25,058 bases of DNA from Mxb001 sp051007175 (GTDB lineage: Bacteria > Actinomycetota > Actinomycetes > S36-B12), in contig JBPCSL010000018.1 in the NCBI GenBank assembly GCA_051007175.1, positions 1 through 25,058 of the forward strand. Direction: 5' to 3'. The notes under the pieces are model-generated. The model was not told where the DNA came from and searched no databases. It saw nothing but the letters and a program-made list of their open reading frames with translations. Position 1 is the stretch's first letter. Each line of letters starts with the position of its first letter. Made by a program: the position numbers and the translations under genes. Of the stretch, positions 6,781 to 14,555 are shown piece after piece.

Positions 6781-7188
6781 ATGCCTCCCAAGACCGGAGC
6801 CAAGCCGGGCGCCAAGAAGGTGCGCCGCAAGGAGAAGAAGAACATCGCTCATGGGCATGCCCATATCAAGAGCACGTTCAACAACACGATCGTGTCCATC
6901 ACCGACCCCACCGGCGCCGTCGTCGCCTGGTCGAGCTCGGGCCAGGTGGGCTTCAAGGGCAGCCGTAAGTCGACCCCCTTTGCCGCGCAGCTCGCGGCTG
7001 AGGCCGCGGCCCGCCGAGCCATGGAGCACGGCATGCGCAAGGTCGACGTGTTCGTCAAGGGCCCGGGCTCGGGCCGCGAGACGGCCATCCGCTCCCTCCA
7101 GGCCACCGGCCTCGAGGTGGGTTCCATCCAGGACGTCACCCCGGTCCCCTTCAACGGGTGCCGCCCTCCCAAGCGCCGCCGCGTCTGA
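6781..7188 (+). CDS. rpsK: 30S ribosomal protein S11 (uS11)
   Basis: S11 forms part of the 30S platform and the mRNA exit channel. The 135-residue product has a basic N-terminal tail (residues 1-20), HIKSTFNNTIVSITD, and the S11 signature around KGPGSGRETAIRSLQ, and it ends NGCRPPKRRRV. AGGAG at 6767-6771 lies nine bases before the ATG. The 72-nt gap after rpsM holds only weak complementarity (6708-6713 with 6751-6756). Confidence 0.98.
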   Translation: MPPKTGAKPGAKKVRRKEKKNIAHGHAHIKSTFNNTIVSITDPTGAVVAWSSSGQVGFKGSRKSTPFAAQLAAEAAARRAMEHGMRKVDVFVKGPGSGRETAIRSLQATGLEVGSIQDVTPVPFNGCRPPKRRRV

Positions 7189-7207
7189 GACAGGAGAGAA
7201 ACCGATA

Positions 7208-7834
7208 ATGGCTCGTTATACCGACGCGGACTGCAAGCGCTGCCGCCGAGAGAAGACCAAGCTCTTCCTCAAGGGCTCCAAGTGCGAGTCCCCCAAGTGC
7301 CCGTTCGAGAAGCGGCCCTACCCCCCCGGCCAGCATGGCCGTGGCCGTTCGAAGGACAGCGAGTACCTGCTGCAGTTGCGCGAGAAGCAGAAGGCGACCC
7401 GCATCTACGGCGTCCTCGAGAAGCAGTTCCGCGGTTACTACGAGGAGGCGCACCGTCGCTCCGGCAAGACCGGCGACAACCTCATGCGCATCCTGGAGTC
7501 GCGGCTCGACAACGTCGTCTACCGGGCCGGCTTCGCCAAGTCCCGTGACATGGCGCGTCAGCTGGTGAGCCACGGCCACTTCACCGTCAATGGGCACAAG
7601 GTGGACATCCCGTCCTACCGCGTTCAGCCCAACGACATCATCGAGGTGCGCCCCAGCTCCCGCGAGATGACGCCGTTCGTCGTGGCCCACGCCGAGATCG
7701 GCGAGCGCCCCGTGCCTGCATGGCTCGAGGTCATCCCGTCGAAGATGCGCATCCTGGTCCACTCGCTCCCGTCCCGGCAGGTCATCGACACGCAGGTCCA
7801 GGAGCAGTTGATCGTCGAGCTCTACTCCAAGTAA
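7208..7834 (+). CDS. rpsD: 30S ribosomal protein S4, zinc-binding form (uS4)
   Basis: S4 nucleates 30S assembly by binding the 5' domain of 16S rRNA and, in several bacteria, represses its own operon. The 208-residue product carries cysteines at 9, 12, 26 and 31, the zinc-binding C+ form. Its S4 RNA-binding domain includes LDNVVYRAGFAKSRDMARQLVSHGHFTVNG. An open frame extends far upstream through rpsK but is a shadow; ATG 7208 has AGGAGA at 7192-7197. The C-terminus EQLIVELYSK is typical. Confidence 0.98.
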   Translation: MARYTDADCKRCRREKTKLFLKGSKCESPKCPFEKRPYPPGQHGRGRSKDSEYLLQLREKQKATRIYGVLEKQFRGYYEEAHRRSGKTGDNLMRILESRLDNVVYRAGFAKSRDMARQLVSHGHFTVNGHKVDIPSYRVQPNDIIEVRPSSREMTPFVVAHAEIGERPVPAWLEVIPSKMRILVHSLPSRQVIDTQVQEQLIVELYSK

Positions 7835-7883
7835 GCCCCTTCACCAGACGTCATATTGCGGTCGTCGCCGAAAGGAAACGTAC

Positions 7884-8903
7884 GTGCTCATCACGCAGCG
7901 CCCCATCCTCACCGAGGAGCCCATCAGCGAGTTCCGCTCGCGGTTCATCCTCGAGCCCCTCGAGCCTGGCTTCGGCTACACGCTCGGCAACTCCCTCCGC
8001 CGCACGCTGCTCTCGTCCATCCCGGGTGCCGCCGTTACCAGCATCCGCATCGACGGCGTCCTGCACGAGTTCACCACCATCCCGGGGGTGAAGGAGGACG
8101 TCACCGAGCTGATCCTCAACATCAAGCAGCTCGTGGTGTCCTCTGATCTCGACGAGCCGGTGGTGATGTACCTGCGCAAGCAGGGCCCCGGCGTCGTGGT
8201 CGCGGCCGATATCGCGCCGCCGGCAGGGGTCGAGGTGCACAATCCCGACCTCCACATCGCGACGCTCAACGGCAAGGGCAAGCTGGAGATGGAGCTCGTG
8301 GTCGAGCGAGGCCGCGGCTACGTCTCGGCCACACTCAACAAGCAGCCCGGCCAGGAGATCGGGCGCATCCCGGTCGACTCCATCTACTCGCCTGTCCTCA
8401 AGGTGACCTATAAGGTCGAGGCCACTCGTGTCGAGCAGCGCACCGACTTCGACAAGCTCATCCTCGACGTCGAGACGAAGTCGTCCATGCTCCCGCGCGA
8501 CGCGGTGGCCTCGGCGGGTAAGACTCTGGTGGAGCTCTTCGGCCTTGCCCGTGAGCTCAATGTCGACGCCGAGGGCATCGACATCGGTCCTTCGCCGGCG
8601 GACGCCTTCGTTGCGGAGCAGCTCTCGACCCCCATTGAGCAGCTGGACCTCACTGTCCGTTCCTACAACTGCCTCAAGCGCGAGGGCATCCACACGGTGG
8701 GTGAGCTCATTGGGCGCAGCGAGGCCGATCTCCTCGACATCCGCAACTTCGGCGCCAAGTCGATCGACGAGGTCAAGGTCAAGCTCGTGACCCTTGGCCT
8801 TGCCCTGAAGGACAGCCCGCCCGGATTCGACCCCGGAGCGGCTGTCTACTTCAGCGACGAGGACGAGGACGACCTCGGCTACGCCGAGGACGAGCGGCTC
8901 TAA
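7884..8903 (+). CDS. rpoA: DNA-directed RNA polymerase subunit alpha
   Basis: The alpha dimer scaffolds RNA polymerase assembly and its C-terminal domain contacts promoter UP elements and activators. The N-terminal domain (about 1-230) contains FRSRFILEPLEPGFGYTLGN and NSLRRTLL (36-43). The C-terminal domain (about 250-310) carries R259-SYNCLKREGIHTVGEL, where R259 aligns with the DNA-binding R265 of E. coli, followed by a helix-hairpin-helix. It ends in an acidic tail. The start is GTG with AAAGGAAA upstream. The 339 residues are normal for actinobacteria. Confidence 0.98.
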   Translation: MLITQRPILTEEPISEFRSRFILEPLEPGFGYTLGNSLRRTLLSSIPGAAVTSIRIDGVLHEFTTIPGVKEDVTELILNIKQLVVSSDLDEPVVMYLRKQGPGVVVAADIAPPAGVEVHNPDLHIATLNGKGKLEMELVVERGRGYVSATLNKQPGQEIGRIPVDSIYSPVLKVTYKVEATRVEQRTDFDKLILDVETKSSMLPRDAVASAGKTLVELFGLARELNVDAEGIDIGPSPADAFVAEQLSTPIEQLDLTVRSYNCLKREGIHTVGELIGRSEADLLDIRNFGAKSIDEVKVKLVTLGLALKDSPPGFDPGAAVYFSDEDEDDLGYAEDERL

Positions 8904-8935
8904 CCGACCAGCCACCCGCAACAAGGAGTTTCGAC

Positions 8936-9541
8936 ATGCCCACGCCAACAAAAGGTGCCCGCCTGGGTGGCGGCCCGGCTCACGAGCGGCTCATGCTCGC
9001 CAACCTCGCCACCGCGCTCTTTGAGCACGGGCGCATCACGACGACGGAGGCGAAGGCCAAGCGCCTGCGCCCCCTGGCCGAGCGCCTCATCACCTTCGCC
9101 AAGCGCGGTGACCTCGCCGCCCGCCGCCGCGTGCTCATGGTGGTGCGCGACAAGGGCGTCGTTCACGAGCTCTTCGCCGAGATCGGCCCCCGCTACGAGA
9201 ACCGTCACGGCGGCTACACGCGCATCGTGAAGGTCGGTCCTCGCAAGGGAGACAACGCGCCGATGGCGATCATCGAGCTCGTTGAGCCCCTGTCGGAGCA
9301 GGTCGTGGCGGAGGCCACGGGAGCCACCAAGCGCGCGGCAAAGGAGAAGGCAGCCAAGGCCGTTCCCGCAGCCAAGTCTGCCGAGGCCCCCGCGGAGGCT
9401 GCTGCCGAGGCTTCGACCGACGACGTCGCGGAGCCGGTGGCGGACGAGACCGCCGAGGCCACCGCTGAGGTTGCCGACGAGGCGCCGGAGGCCGCCGCTG
9501 ACGAGACTGCCGAGGTCGCCGAGAAGGACGACAAGGCCTGA
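8936..9541 (+). CDS. rplQ: 50S ribosomal protein L17 with acidic/alanine-rich tail (bL17)
   Basis: L17 lies near the polypeptide exit of the 50S subunit. Residues 1-122 are the L17 core: GARLGGGPAHERLMLANLATALF, the TTEAKAKRLRPLAERLIT helix, and GGYTRIVKVGPRKGDNAPMAIIEL. Residues 123-201 are a low-complexity Ala/Glu/Val tail of about 79 residues ending KDDKA, an extension commonly seen in actinobacterial L17. AAGGAG at 8923-8928 precedes the ATG. This is the last gene of the ribosomal block, and a strong terminator-like palindrome follows within 16 nt. Confidence 0.97.
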   Translation: MPTPTKGARLGGGPAHERLMLANLATALFEHGRITTTEAKAKRLRPLAERLITFAKRGDLAARRRVLMVVRDKGVVHELFAEIGPRYENRHGGYTRIVKVGPRKGDNAPMAIIELVEPLSEQVVAEATGATKRAAKEKAAKAVPAAKSAEAPAEAAAEASTDDVAEPVADETAEATAEVADEAPEAAADETAEVAEKDDKA

Positions 9542-9556
9542 TCCCCCGTTTCACCG

Positions 9557-9600
9557 CGATGCGGAGGTGTCCTGGCTCCAGGACGTCTCCGCATCGTTCA
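9557..9600 (+). terminator. Strong intrinsic terminator or attenuator after rplQ
   Basis: Two 19-base arms, 9557-9575 and 9578-9596, are complementary throughout apart from two G-U wobbles, giving about 18 base pairs capped by a four-base GCTC loop. TTCATT follows immediately, a modest T-rich tail. This is by far the strongest intergenic hairpin in the window and sits at the expected end of the rpoA-rplQ transcript. The truA ATG begins only 19 nt after it, so truA needs read-through. Confidence 0.85.
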
Positions 9601-9614
9601 TTCCCGGAGAGTTC

Positions 9615-10424
9615 ATGACGCGACTGCGGCTTGACCTGGCTTATGACGGCACGGACTTCGCCGGCTGGGCGCGCCAGCCAGGGCTGCGCACCGTGCAGGG
9701 TTGCGTCGAAGACGCCCTGGCGCAGGTGCTCCGCCTGCCCCATGTCCCGTCGGTCACGTGCGCCGGTCGCACGGATGCGGGAGTCCACGCCCGTGGGCAG
9801 GTGGCCCATGTCGACATCGACGGCGAGGTTGACCTCGCGGCGGTGACGCGGGGCCTGCGCGGGGTGCTGCCCGGGGACGTGTGGGTCACCGATCTGTCCG
9901 TGGCCCCGGAGGGCTTCGATGCCCGATTCTCGGCACTGTCCCGGCACTACCGATATCGCGTGTGCGACGAGGCGCGAGCGTGGGACCCGCTCGTGCGCCG
10001 CGAGGTCGTCCGCTCTCCACGTCCCCTGGATCTCGACGCCATGAATGCCGCGGCCGAGCCCCTACTGGGGGAGCAAGACTTCGCCGCGCTCTGCAAGCCC
10101 CGTGAAGGGGGATCGACGATCCGGACGCTGGAGTCCCTGGAGTGGGCCCGGGGACTCTCGGGTCTTGCCGAGATGACGGTGAGCGCTGACGCCTTCTGTC
10201 ACTCCCTGGTGCGGGCGCTGGTGGGCGTCCTCATGCCCGTGGGAGACGGTCGCCAGGCGATCGCGTGGCCGGGTCAGGTCGTGGCATCGAGGGCACGGGA
10301 TCCGCGCGTGACCGTGATGCCGGCGCATGGCCTGGTGTTGGAGAGGGTCTCCTACCCGGCTGACAGCGACCTCGCAGCGCGCCAGGAGGTCACCCGGGCA
10401 ACCCGGACTCCGAGGGACTCGTAG
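9615..10424 (+). CDS. truA: tRNA pseudouridine(38-40) synthase TruA
   Basis: TruA isomerises uridines 38-40 in the anticodon arm of tRNAs. The 269-residue product starts MTRLRLDLAYDGTDFAGWARQ; the catalytic aspartate is D54 in CAGRTDAGVHARGQ. HYRYRVCDE and DAFCHSLVRALVGVLMPVG are further family motifs. The frame is open upstream through rplQ, but ATG 9615 begins the conserved domain and is preceded by GGAGAG at 9606-9611. truA follows rplQ in many actinobacteria. It stands alone after the terminator-like hairpin, with no visible promoter of its own. Confidence 0.97.
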   Translation: MTRLRLDLAYDGTDFAGWARQPGLRTVQGCVEDALAQVLRLPHVPSVTCAGRTDAGVHARGQVAHVDIDGEVDLAAVTRGLRGVLPGDVWVTDLSVAPEGFDARFSALSRHYRYRVCDEARAWDPLVRREVVRSPRPLDLDAMNAAAEPLLGEQDFAALCKPREGGSTIRTLESLEWARGLSGLAEMTVSADAFCHSLVRALVGVLMPVGDGRQAIAWPGQVVASRARDPRVTVMPAHGLVLERVSYPADSDLAARQEVTRATRTPRDS

Positions 10425-10431
10425 GCCTCTC

Positions 10432-12090
10432 ATGGGACATATCGACGTCCAGCACGTGACGTATTCACTACCCGATGGCCGGGTCCTTCTCGACGACGTG
10501 GGCTTCCGGATCGGCGAGGGGACCAAGGCTGCGCTGGTCGGGGCCAATGGCGCGGGCAAGACAACCCTCCTGCGCATGATCGCCGGCGATATCGAGCCCG
10601 ATGAGGGCAGTGTCGTCACCACGGGTGGGCTCGGCGTGATGCGACAGTTCATCGGCCACGGCTCCGACGGCACTGTCCGTGATCTCCTGCTCTCCGTCTC
10701 ACCGTTGTCTCTGCAGCACGCAGCAGCGGAGGTGGACGCATCCGAAGAACTGCTCATGGAGCGCGAGGATGCCGACCTCCAGATGCGCTATGCCCAGGCC
10801 CTCGCCGACTACGCCGACGCCGGCGGCTACGACGCCGAGGTCGCGTGGGATATCTGCTGTACGGCGGCCCTCGGGCTGCCCTACGAGGAGGTGAAGTGGC
10901 GCCCGGTGGGCACGCTGTCGGGGGGCGAGCAGAAGCGCCTGGTGCTGGAAGCCCTGCTGCGCGGGCCTGACGAGGTCCTCCTCCTCGACGAGCCCGACAA
11001 CTACCTGGATGTGCCAGGCAAGCAGTGGCTCGAGGAGCGCATCGCGTCGAGCCCGAAGACGATCCTCCTCATCAGCCACGACCGCGAGCTGTTGCGGGCA
11101 TGTGCCTCCAGTGTCATCACCGTCGAGCTGGGAGCGGCCGGCAACTCCGTGTGGGTGCACGGCGGCGGATTCGCGACGTACTCTCAGGCGCGCGAGGACC
11201 GGATGAGCCGGCTGGAGGAATTGCGCCGCCGCTGGGATGAGGACCATCAGAAGCTCAAGGACCTCGTGCAGATGTACAAGACGAAGGCGGCCTACAACGA
11301 CGGCCTGGCCTCGCGCTACCAGGCGGCGCAGACCCGGCTACGGATGTTCGAGGAGGCCGGGCCTCCGCAGGCGGTGCCGATCCGACAGAGCATGCGCATG
11401 CGACTTGAGGGCGGCCGCACGGCCAAGCGCGCGGTCGTGTGCACCGATCTCGCCCTGACGAATCTCACCCAGCCCTTCGATCTCGAGGTCTGGTTCGGTG
11501 AGCGGCTCGCGGTGCTCGGCCGCAATGGAGCCGGGAAGTCCCACCTGCTGCGCTTGCTAGCCGCAGGAGGCAGTGACCCCGATGTCGAGCACCGGCCGGT
11601 GAACGACCTGCCCGTGGCGCCGGTCGCCCATGCCGGGAGCGCCCGGCTGGGGTCGCGGGTGCGGCCCGGGTGGTTCGCGCAGACGCACGTCCGACCCGAC
11701 CTGGAGGGGCGCACCCTGCTCGACGTCCTCCATCGCGGCGATGGTCACCGAGCCGGCATGGGGCGCGAGCAGGCCGCGCGGGCCCTGGATCGCTACGGCC
11801 TGGCCGCGGCGTCCGAGCAGAGGTTCGAGTCCCTCTCGGGCGGCCAGCAGGCGAGGTTCCAGATCCTGCTGCTGGAGCTGTCCGGGGCCACGCTCCTGCT
11901 GCTCGACGAGCCGACCGACAACCTGGACCTCGAGAGCGCGGAGGCCCTGGAGGGGGCGCTGGACGCCTTCGAGGGCACCGTGGTCGCGGTGACGCACGAC
12001 CGGTGGTTCGCCCGAGGGTTCGATCGCTACCTCATCGTGGGGGCCGACGGGTCGGTCGGCGAGGCCGCCGAGCCCGCCTGGGATGCCTGA
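10432..12090 (+). CDS. ABC-F family ATPase (ribosome-associated type), subfamily unassigned
   Basis: The 552-residue protein has two ATP-binding cassettes and no transmembrane segment, the ABC-F layout. Cassette 1 has Walker A GANGAGKT (37-44), signature LSGGE (162-166) and Walker B LLLDEP (183-188). Cassette 2 has GRNGAGKS (363-370), LSGGQ (468-472) and LLLLDEP (488-494). Residues about 250-330 form the charged interdomain linker that in this family reaches the ribosomal P/E sites. Members act as translation factors or give resistance to ribosome-targeting antibiotics; which applies here cannot be told. It begins seven bases after truA. The first cassette reads DEPDNYLD instead of the usual DEPTNHLD. 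Confidence 0.9.
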   Translation: MGHIDVQHVTYSLPDGRVLLDDVGFRIGEGTKAALVGANGAGKTTLLRMIAGDIEPDEGSVVTTGGLGVMRQFIGHGSDGTVRDLLLSVSPLSLQHAAAEVDASEELLMEREDADLQMRYAQALADYADAGGYDAEVAWDICCTAALGLPYEEVKWRPVGTLSGGEQKRLVLEALLRGPDEVLLLDEPDNYLDVPGKQWLEERIASSPKTILLISHDRELLRACASSVITVELGAAGNSVWVHGGGFATYSQAREDRMSRLEELRRRWDEDHQKLKDLVQMYKTKAAYNDGLASRYQAAQTRLRMFEEAGPPQAVPIRQSMRMRLEGGRTAKRAVVCTDLALTNLTQPFDLEVWFGERLAVLGRNGAGKSHLLRLLAAGGSDPDVEHRPVNDLPVAPVAHAGSARLGSRVRPGWFAQTHVRPDLEGRTLLDVLHRGDGHRAGMGREQAARALDRYGLAAASEQRFESLSGGQQARFQILLLELSGATLLLLDEPTDNLDLESAEALEGALDAFEGTVVAVTHDRWFARGFDRYLIVGADGSVGEAAEPAWDA

Positions 12091-12100
12091 TCGACCGCTC

Positions 12101-12123
12101 GAAGGGGTCGTTTTGACCCCCTC
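12101..12123 (+). terminator. Hairpin after the ABC-F gene that overlaps the rplM -35 box
   Basis: GGGGTC (12104-12109) and GACCCC (12115-12120) form a perfect six-base stem around GTTTT, extended by GA/TC pairs past one A-C mismatch. It lies 13 nt after the ABC-F stop, so it could end that transcript, but it lacks a T tail. The right arm includes most of the TTGACC -35 hexamer of the rplM promoter, so it could equally be a protein-binding operator. Confidence 0.4.
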
Positions 12124-12142
12124 AGGGACGCCCCGGTAGCCT
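12113..12142 (+). promoter_or_regulatory. Promoter of rplM-rpsI
   Basis: TTGACC (12113-12118, five of six bases of the -35 consensus) and TAGCCT (12137-12142, TANNNT -10 pattern) are separated by 18 bp. This is the best sigma-70-type promoter in the window. It would start transcription near 12149, leaving a leader of about 70 nt before the rplM GTG. Separate transcription of rplM-rpsI is usual in bacteria. Confidence 0.7.
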
Positions 12143-12153
12143 AAGCGGTCGTT

Positions 12154-12192
12154 GCGCCCGCCCCCGGGCCCAACCGGGGAGCCCTCGGGCGC
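12154..12192 (+). promoter_or_regulatory. Nested hairpin in the rplM leader
   Basis: GCGCCCG (12154-12160) pairs with CGGGCGC (12186-12192), and inside it CCCCGG (12162-12167) pairs with CCGGGG (12174-12179) around a six-base GCCCAA loop. It occupies most of the predicted 5' leader of rplM, ending 14 nt before the GAAGG ribosome-binding site. rplM leaders bound by L13 are known in Firmicutes and E. coli; a comparable role here is inferred. Confidence 0.4.
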
Positions 12193-12216
12193 CCCCCTGA
12201 GCGAGTGAAGGTCCAC

Positions 12217-12660
12217 GTGCGCACGTACACCCCCAAGCCGGGCGAGGTCACCCGCGAGTGGCTCGTCATCGACGCCACCGACGTCGTCCTGGGCCGCCTG
12301 GCCACCCAGGCTGCTGCCCTGCTCCGGGGCAAGCACAAGCCGGTCTTCGCCCCCCATGTCGACACCGGCGACTTCGTCGTCATCATCAATGCCGACAAGG
12401 TCGTCCTCACGGGCAATAAGCGCGAGCAGAAGATCGAGTACCGCCACTCGGGATACCCCGGCGGCCTGCGCGAGACCTCCTACTCCACCCTGCTGGAGAC
12501 CAACCCCCGTCGCGCCGTCGAGAAGGCTGTCCGCGGCATGCTCCCCCACAACAAGCTCGGCCGGCAGCAGCTCGCCAAGCTCAAGGTGTACGCCGGCCCG
12601 GATCACCCGCACGCCGCGCAGAAGCCCCAGCCCTACTCGATTACGCAGGTCGCGCAGTAG
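12217..12660 (+). CDS. rplM: 50S ribosomal protein L13 (uL13)
   Basis: L13 is an early 50S assembly protein. The 147-residue product reads MRTYTPKPGEVTREW, then DVVLGRLATQAAALLRGKHKP and YRHSGYPGGLRE, and ends PYSITQVAQ, matching actinobacterial L13 end to end. A GTG at 12205 would give four extra residues, but GTG 12217 gives the family N-terminus and has GAAGG at 12207-12211 with five-base spacing. It is transcribed with rpsI from the promoter just upstream. Confidence 0.96.
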   Translation: MRTYTPKPGEVTREWLVIDATDVVLGRLATQAAALLRGKHKPVFAPHVDTGDFVVIINADKVVLTGNKREQKIEYRHSGYPGGLRETSYSTLLETNPRRAVEKAVRGMLPHNKLGRQQLAKLKVYAGPDHPHAAQKPQPYSITQVAQ

Positions 12661-12706
12661 CGACCGCTCATCTGGCGAGCGGATGCTACGCCCGAAAGGA
12701 AAGACC

Positions 12707-13201
<495 letters not shown>

Positions 13202-13205
13202 TCGC

Positions 13206-14555
13206 TTGGGACGCCTCTTCGGCACCGATGGCGTGCGGGGGCTCGCCAATCGCGACCTCACCGCCGAGTTGGCCCTGTCCCTGTCGGCGGCCGCTGCCCA
13301 TGTGCTCGGTGACGCAGGAGCGCTGAGTCCGGATCGTCCCCTCGCGGTCGTCGGCCGCGATCCGCGCGCGAGCGGAGAGTTCCTCGAGGCAGCCGTCGTT
13401 GCCGGTCTCGCCAGCGCGGGCATCGACGTACTCCTCGCCGGGGTGCTGCCCACTCCGGCGGTGGCCTACCTGACGACGGTGCACGGCGCGAGCCTCGGCG
13501 TCATGCTCTCCGCCTCGCACAATGCCATGCCCGACAACGGCATCAAGTTCTTCGACGGCAACGGATTCAAGCTGCCGGACGCGCTGGAGGACCAGATCGA
13601 GGCCCGCCTGCACGAGCCGTGGGATCGTCCCCTCGGCGCGGGCGTCGGGCGAGTCCGCAGCCTCCCCGAGGCAGTGCCCGAGTACGTCGAGCACGTCCTG
13701 CGCGCGGTGCGCACGCCTCTCACCGGCCTGAAGGTTGTCGTGGACTGCGCCAACGGTGCGGCCTCGACCGTCGCCCCGGAGGCGCTGCGTCGTGCCGGTG
13801 CCGAGGTCGTGGCCATCCACGCCTCGCCCGACGGCGTCAACATCAATGAGGGTTGCGGCAGCACGCACATGGAGGATCTCATCGCGGCGGTCGTGGAGCA
13901 CGGTGCCGACGTGGGCATCGCCCATGACGGCGATGCCGACCGATGCCTCGCGGTCGATGCCTCCGGCGATGTCGTCGATGGTGACCAGATCCTGGCCATC
14001 CTGGCCCTTGGGATGCGCGAGGCCGGCCTCCTTGCCCGCGACACGGTGGTCTCCACGGTGATGTCCAATCTCGGATTCCGCCTCGCCATGTCGAAGCAGG
14101 GCGTCACCGTCGTGGAGACGGCGGTGGGAGACCGCTACGTCCTGGAGGCCATGCGCGCCGAGGGCTACTCCCTTGGCGGTGAGCAAAGCGGCCACGTGGT
14201 CATGCTCGACCTGGCGACCACGGGAGACGGCGTGCTTACGGCCCTCGCCCTCCTGTCGCGGATGGCCGAGACGGGGATGTCCCTGCGCGAGCTCGCCGCT
14301 GTCATGACCCGACTGCCCCAGGTGCTCATCAATGTCTCGGGCGTGGACAAGGCACGCGTTGCCGAGAGCCCAGAGGTGCAGACCGTTGTCTCCCTCGTGG
14401 AGGCCGACCTCGGCGACTCCGGTCGCGTCCTGCTGCGGCCGTCCGGCACGGAGCCGCTGGTGCGCGTGATGGTCGAGGCACCCACCGCCGAGGCTGCCAC
14501 GGTGGCTGCCGAGGCCATTGCCGCCGCCGTGCGCGCGTCGCTATCCCTCGACTGA
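13206..14555 (+). CDS. glmM: Phosphoglucosamine mutase
   Basis: GlmM converts glucosamine-6-phosphate to glucosamine-1-phosphate for UDP-GlcNAc and peptidoglycan synthesis. The 449-residue product has the phosphorylated active-site S104 in SASHN (102-106), the Mg-binding loop DGDADR (241-246), and the C-terminal phosphate-binding RPSGTEPLVRVMVE. The family N-terminus MGRLFGTDGVRG requires the rare TTG start at 13206; no ATG or GTG fits. It follows rpsI by four bases with no clear Shine-Dalgarno sequence, so coupling is likely. Its 3' end overlaps the opposing DUF389 gene by 15 bp. Confidence 0.97.
   Translation: MGRLFGTDGVRGLANRDLTAELALSLSAAAAHVLGDAGALSPDRPLAVVGRDPRASGEFLEAAVVAGLASAGIDVLLAGVLPTPAVAYLTTVHGASLGVMLSASHNAMPDNGIKFFDGNGFKLPDALEDQIEARLHEPWDRPLGAGVGRVRSLPEAVPEYVEHVLRAVRTPLTGLKVVVDCANGAASTVAPEALRRAGAEVVAIHASPDGVNINEGCGSTHMEDLIAAVVEHGADVGIAHDGDADRCLAVDASGDVVDGDQILAILALGMREAGLLARDTVVSTVMSNLGFRLAMSKQGVTVVETAVGDRYVLEAMRAEGYSLGGEQSGHVVMLDLATTGDGVLTALALLSRMAETGMSLRELAAVMTRLPQVLINVSGVDKARVAESPEVQTVVSLVEADLGDSGRVLLRPSGTEPLVRVMVEAPTAEAATVAAEAIAAAVRASLSLD

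Noticed and set aside
7852..7857. CATATT considered as a -10 box for an rpoA promoter
   Set aside because: First base does not match, no -35 at usable spacing, and the gap is short; rpoA is more simply read from upstream.
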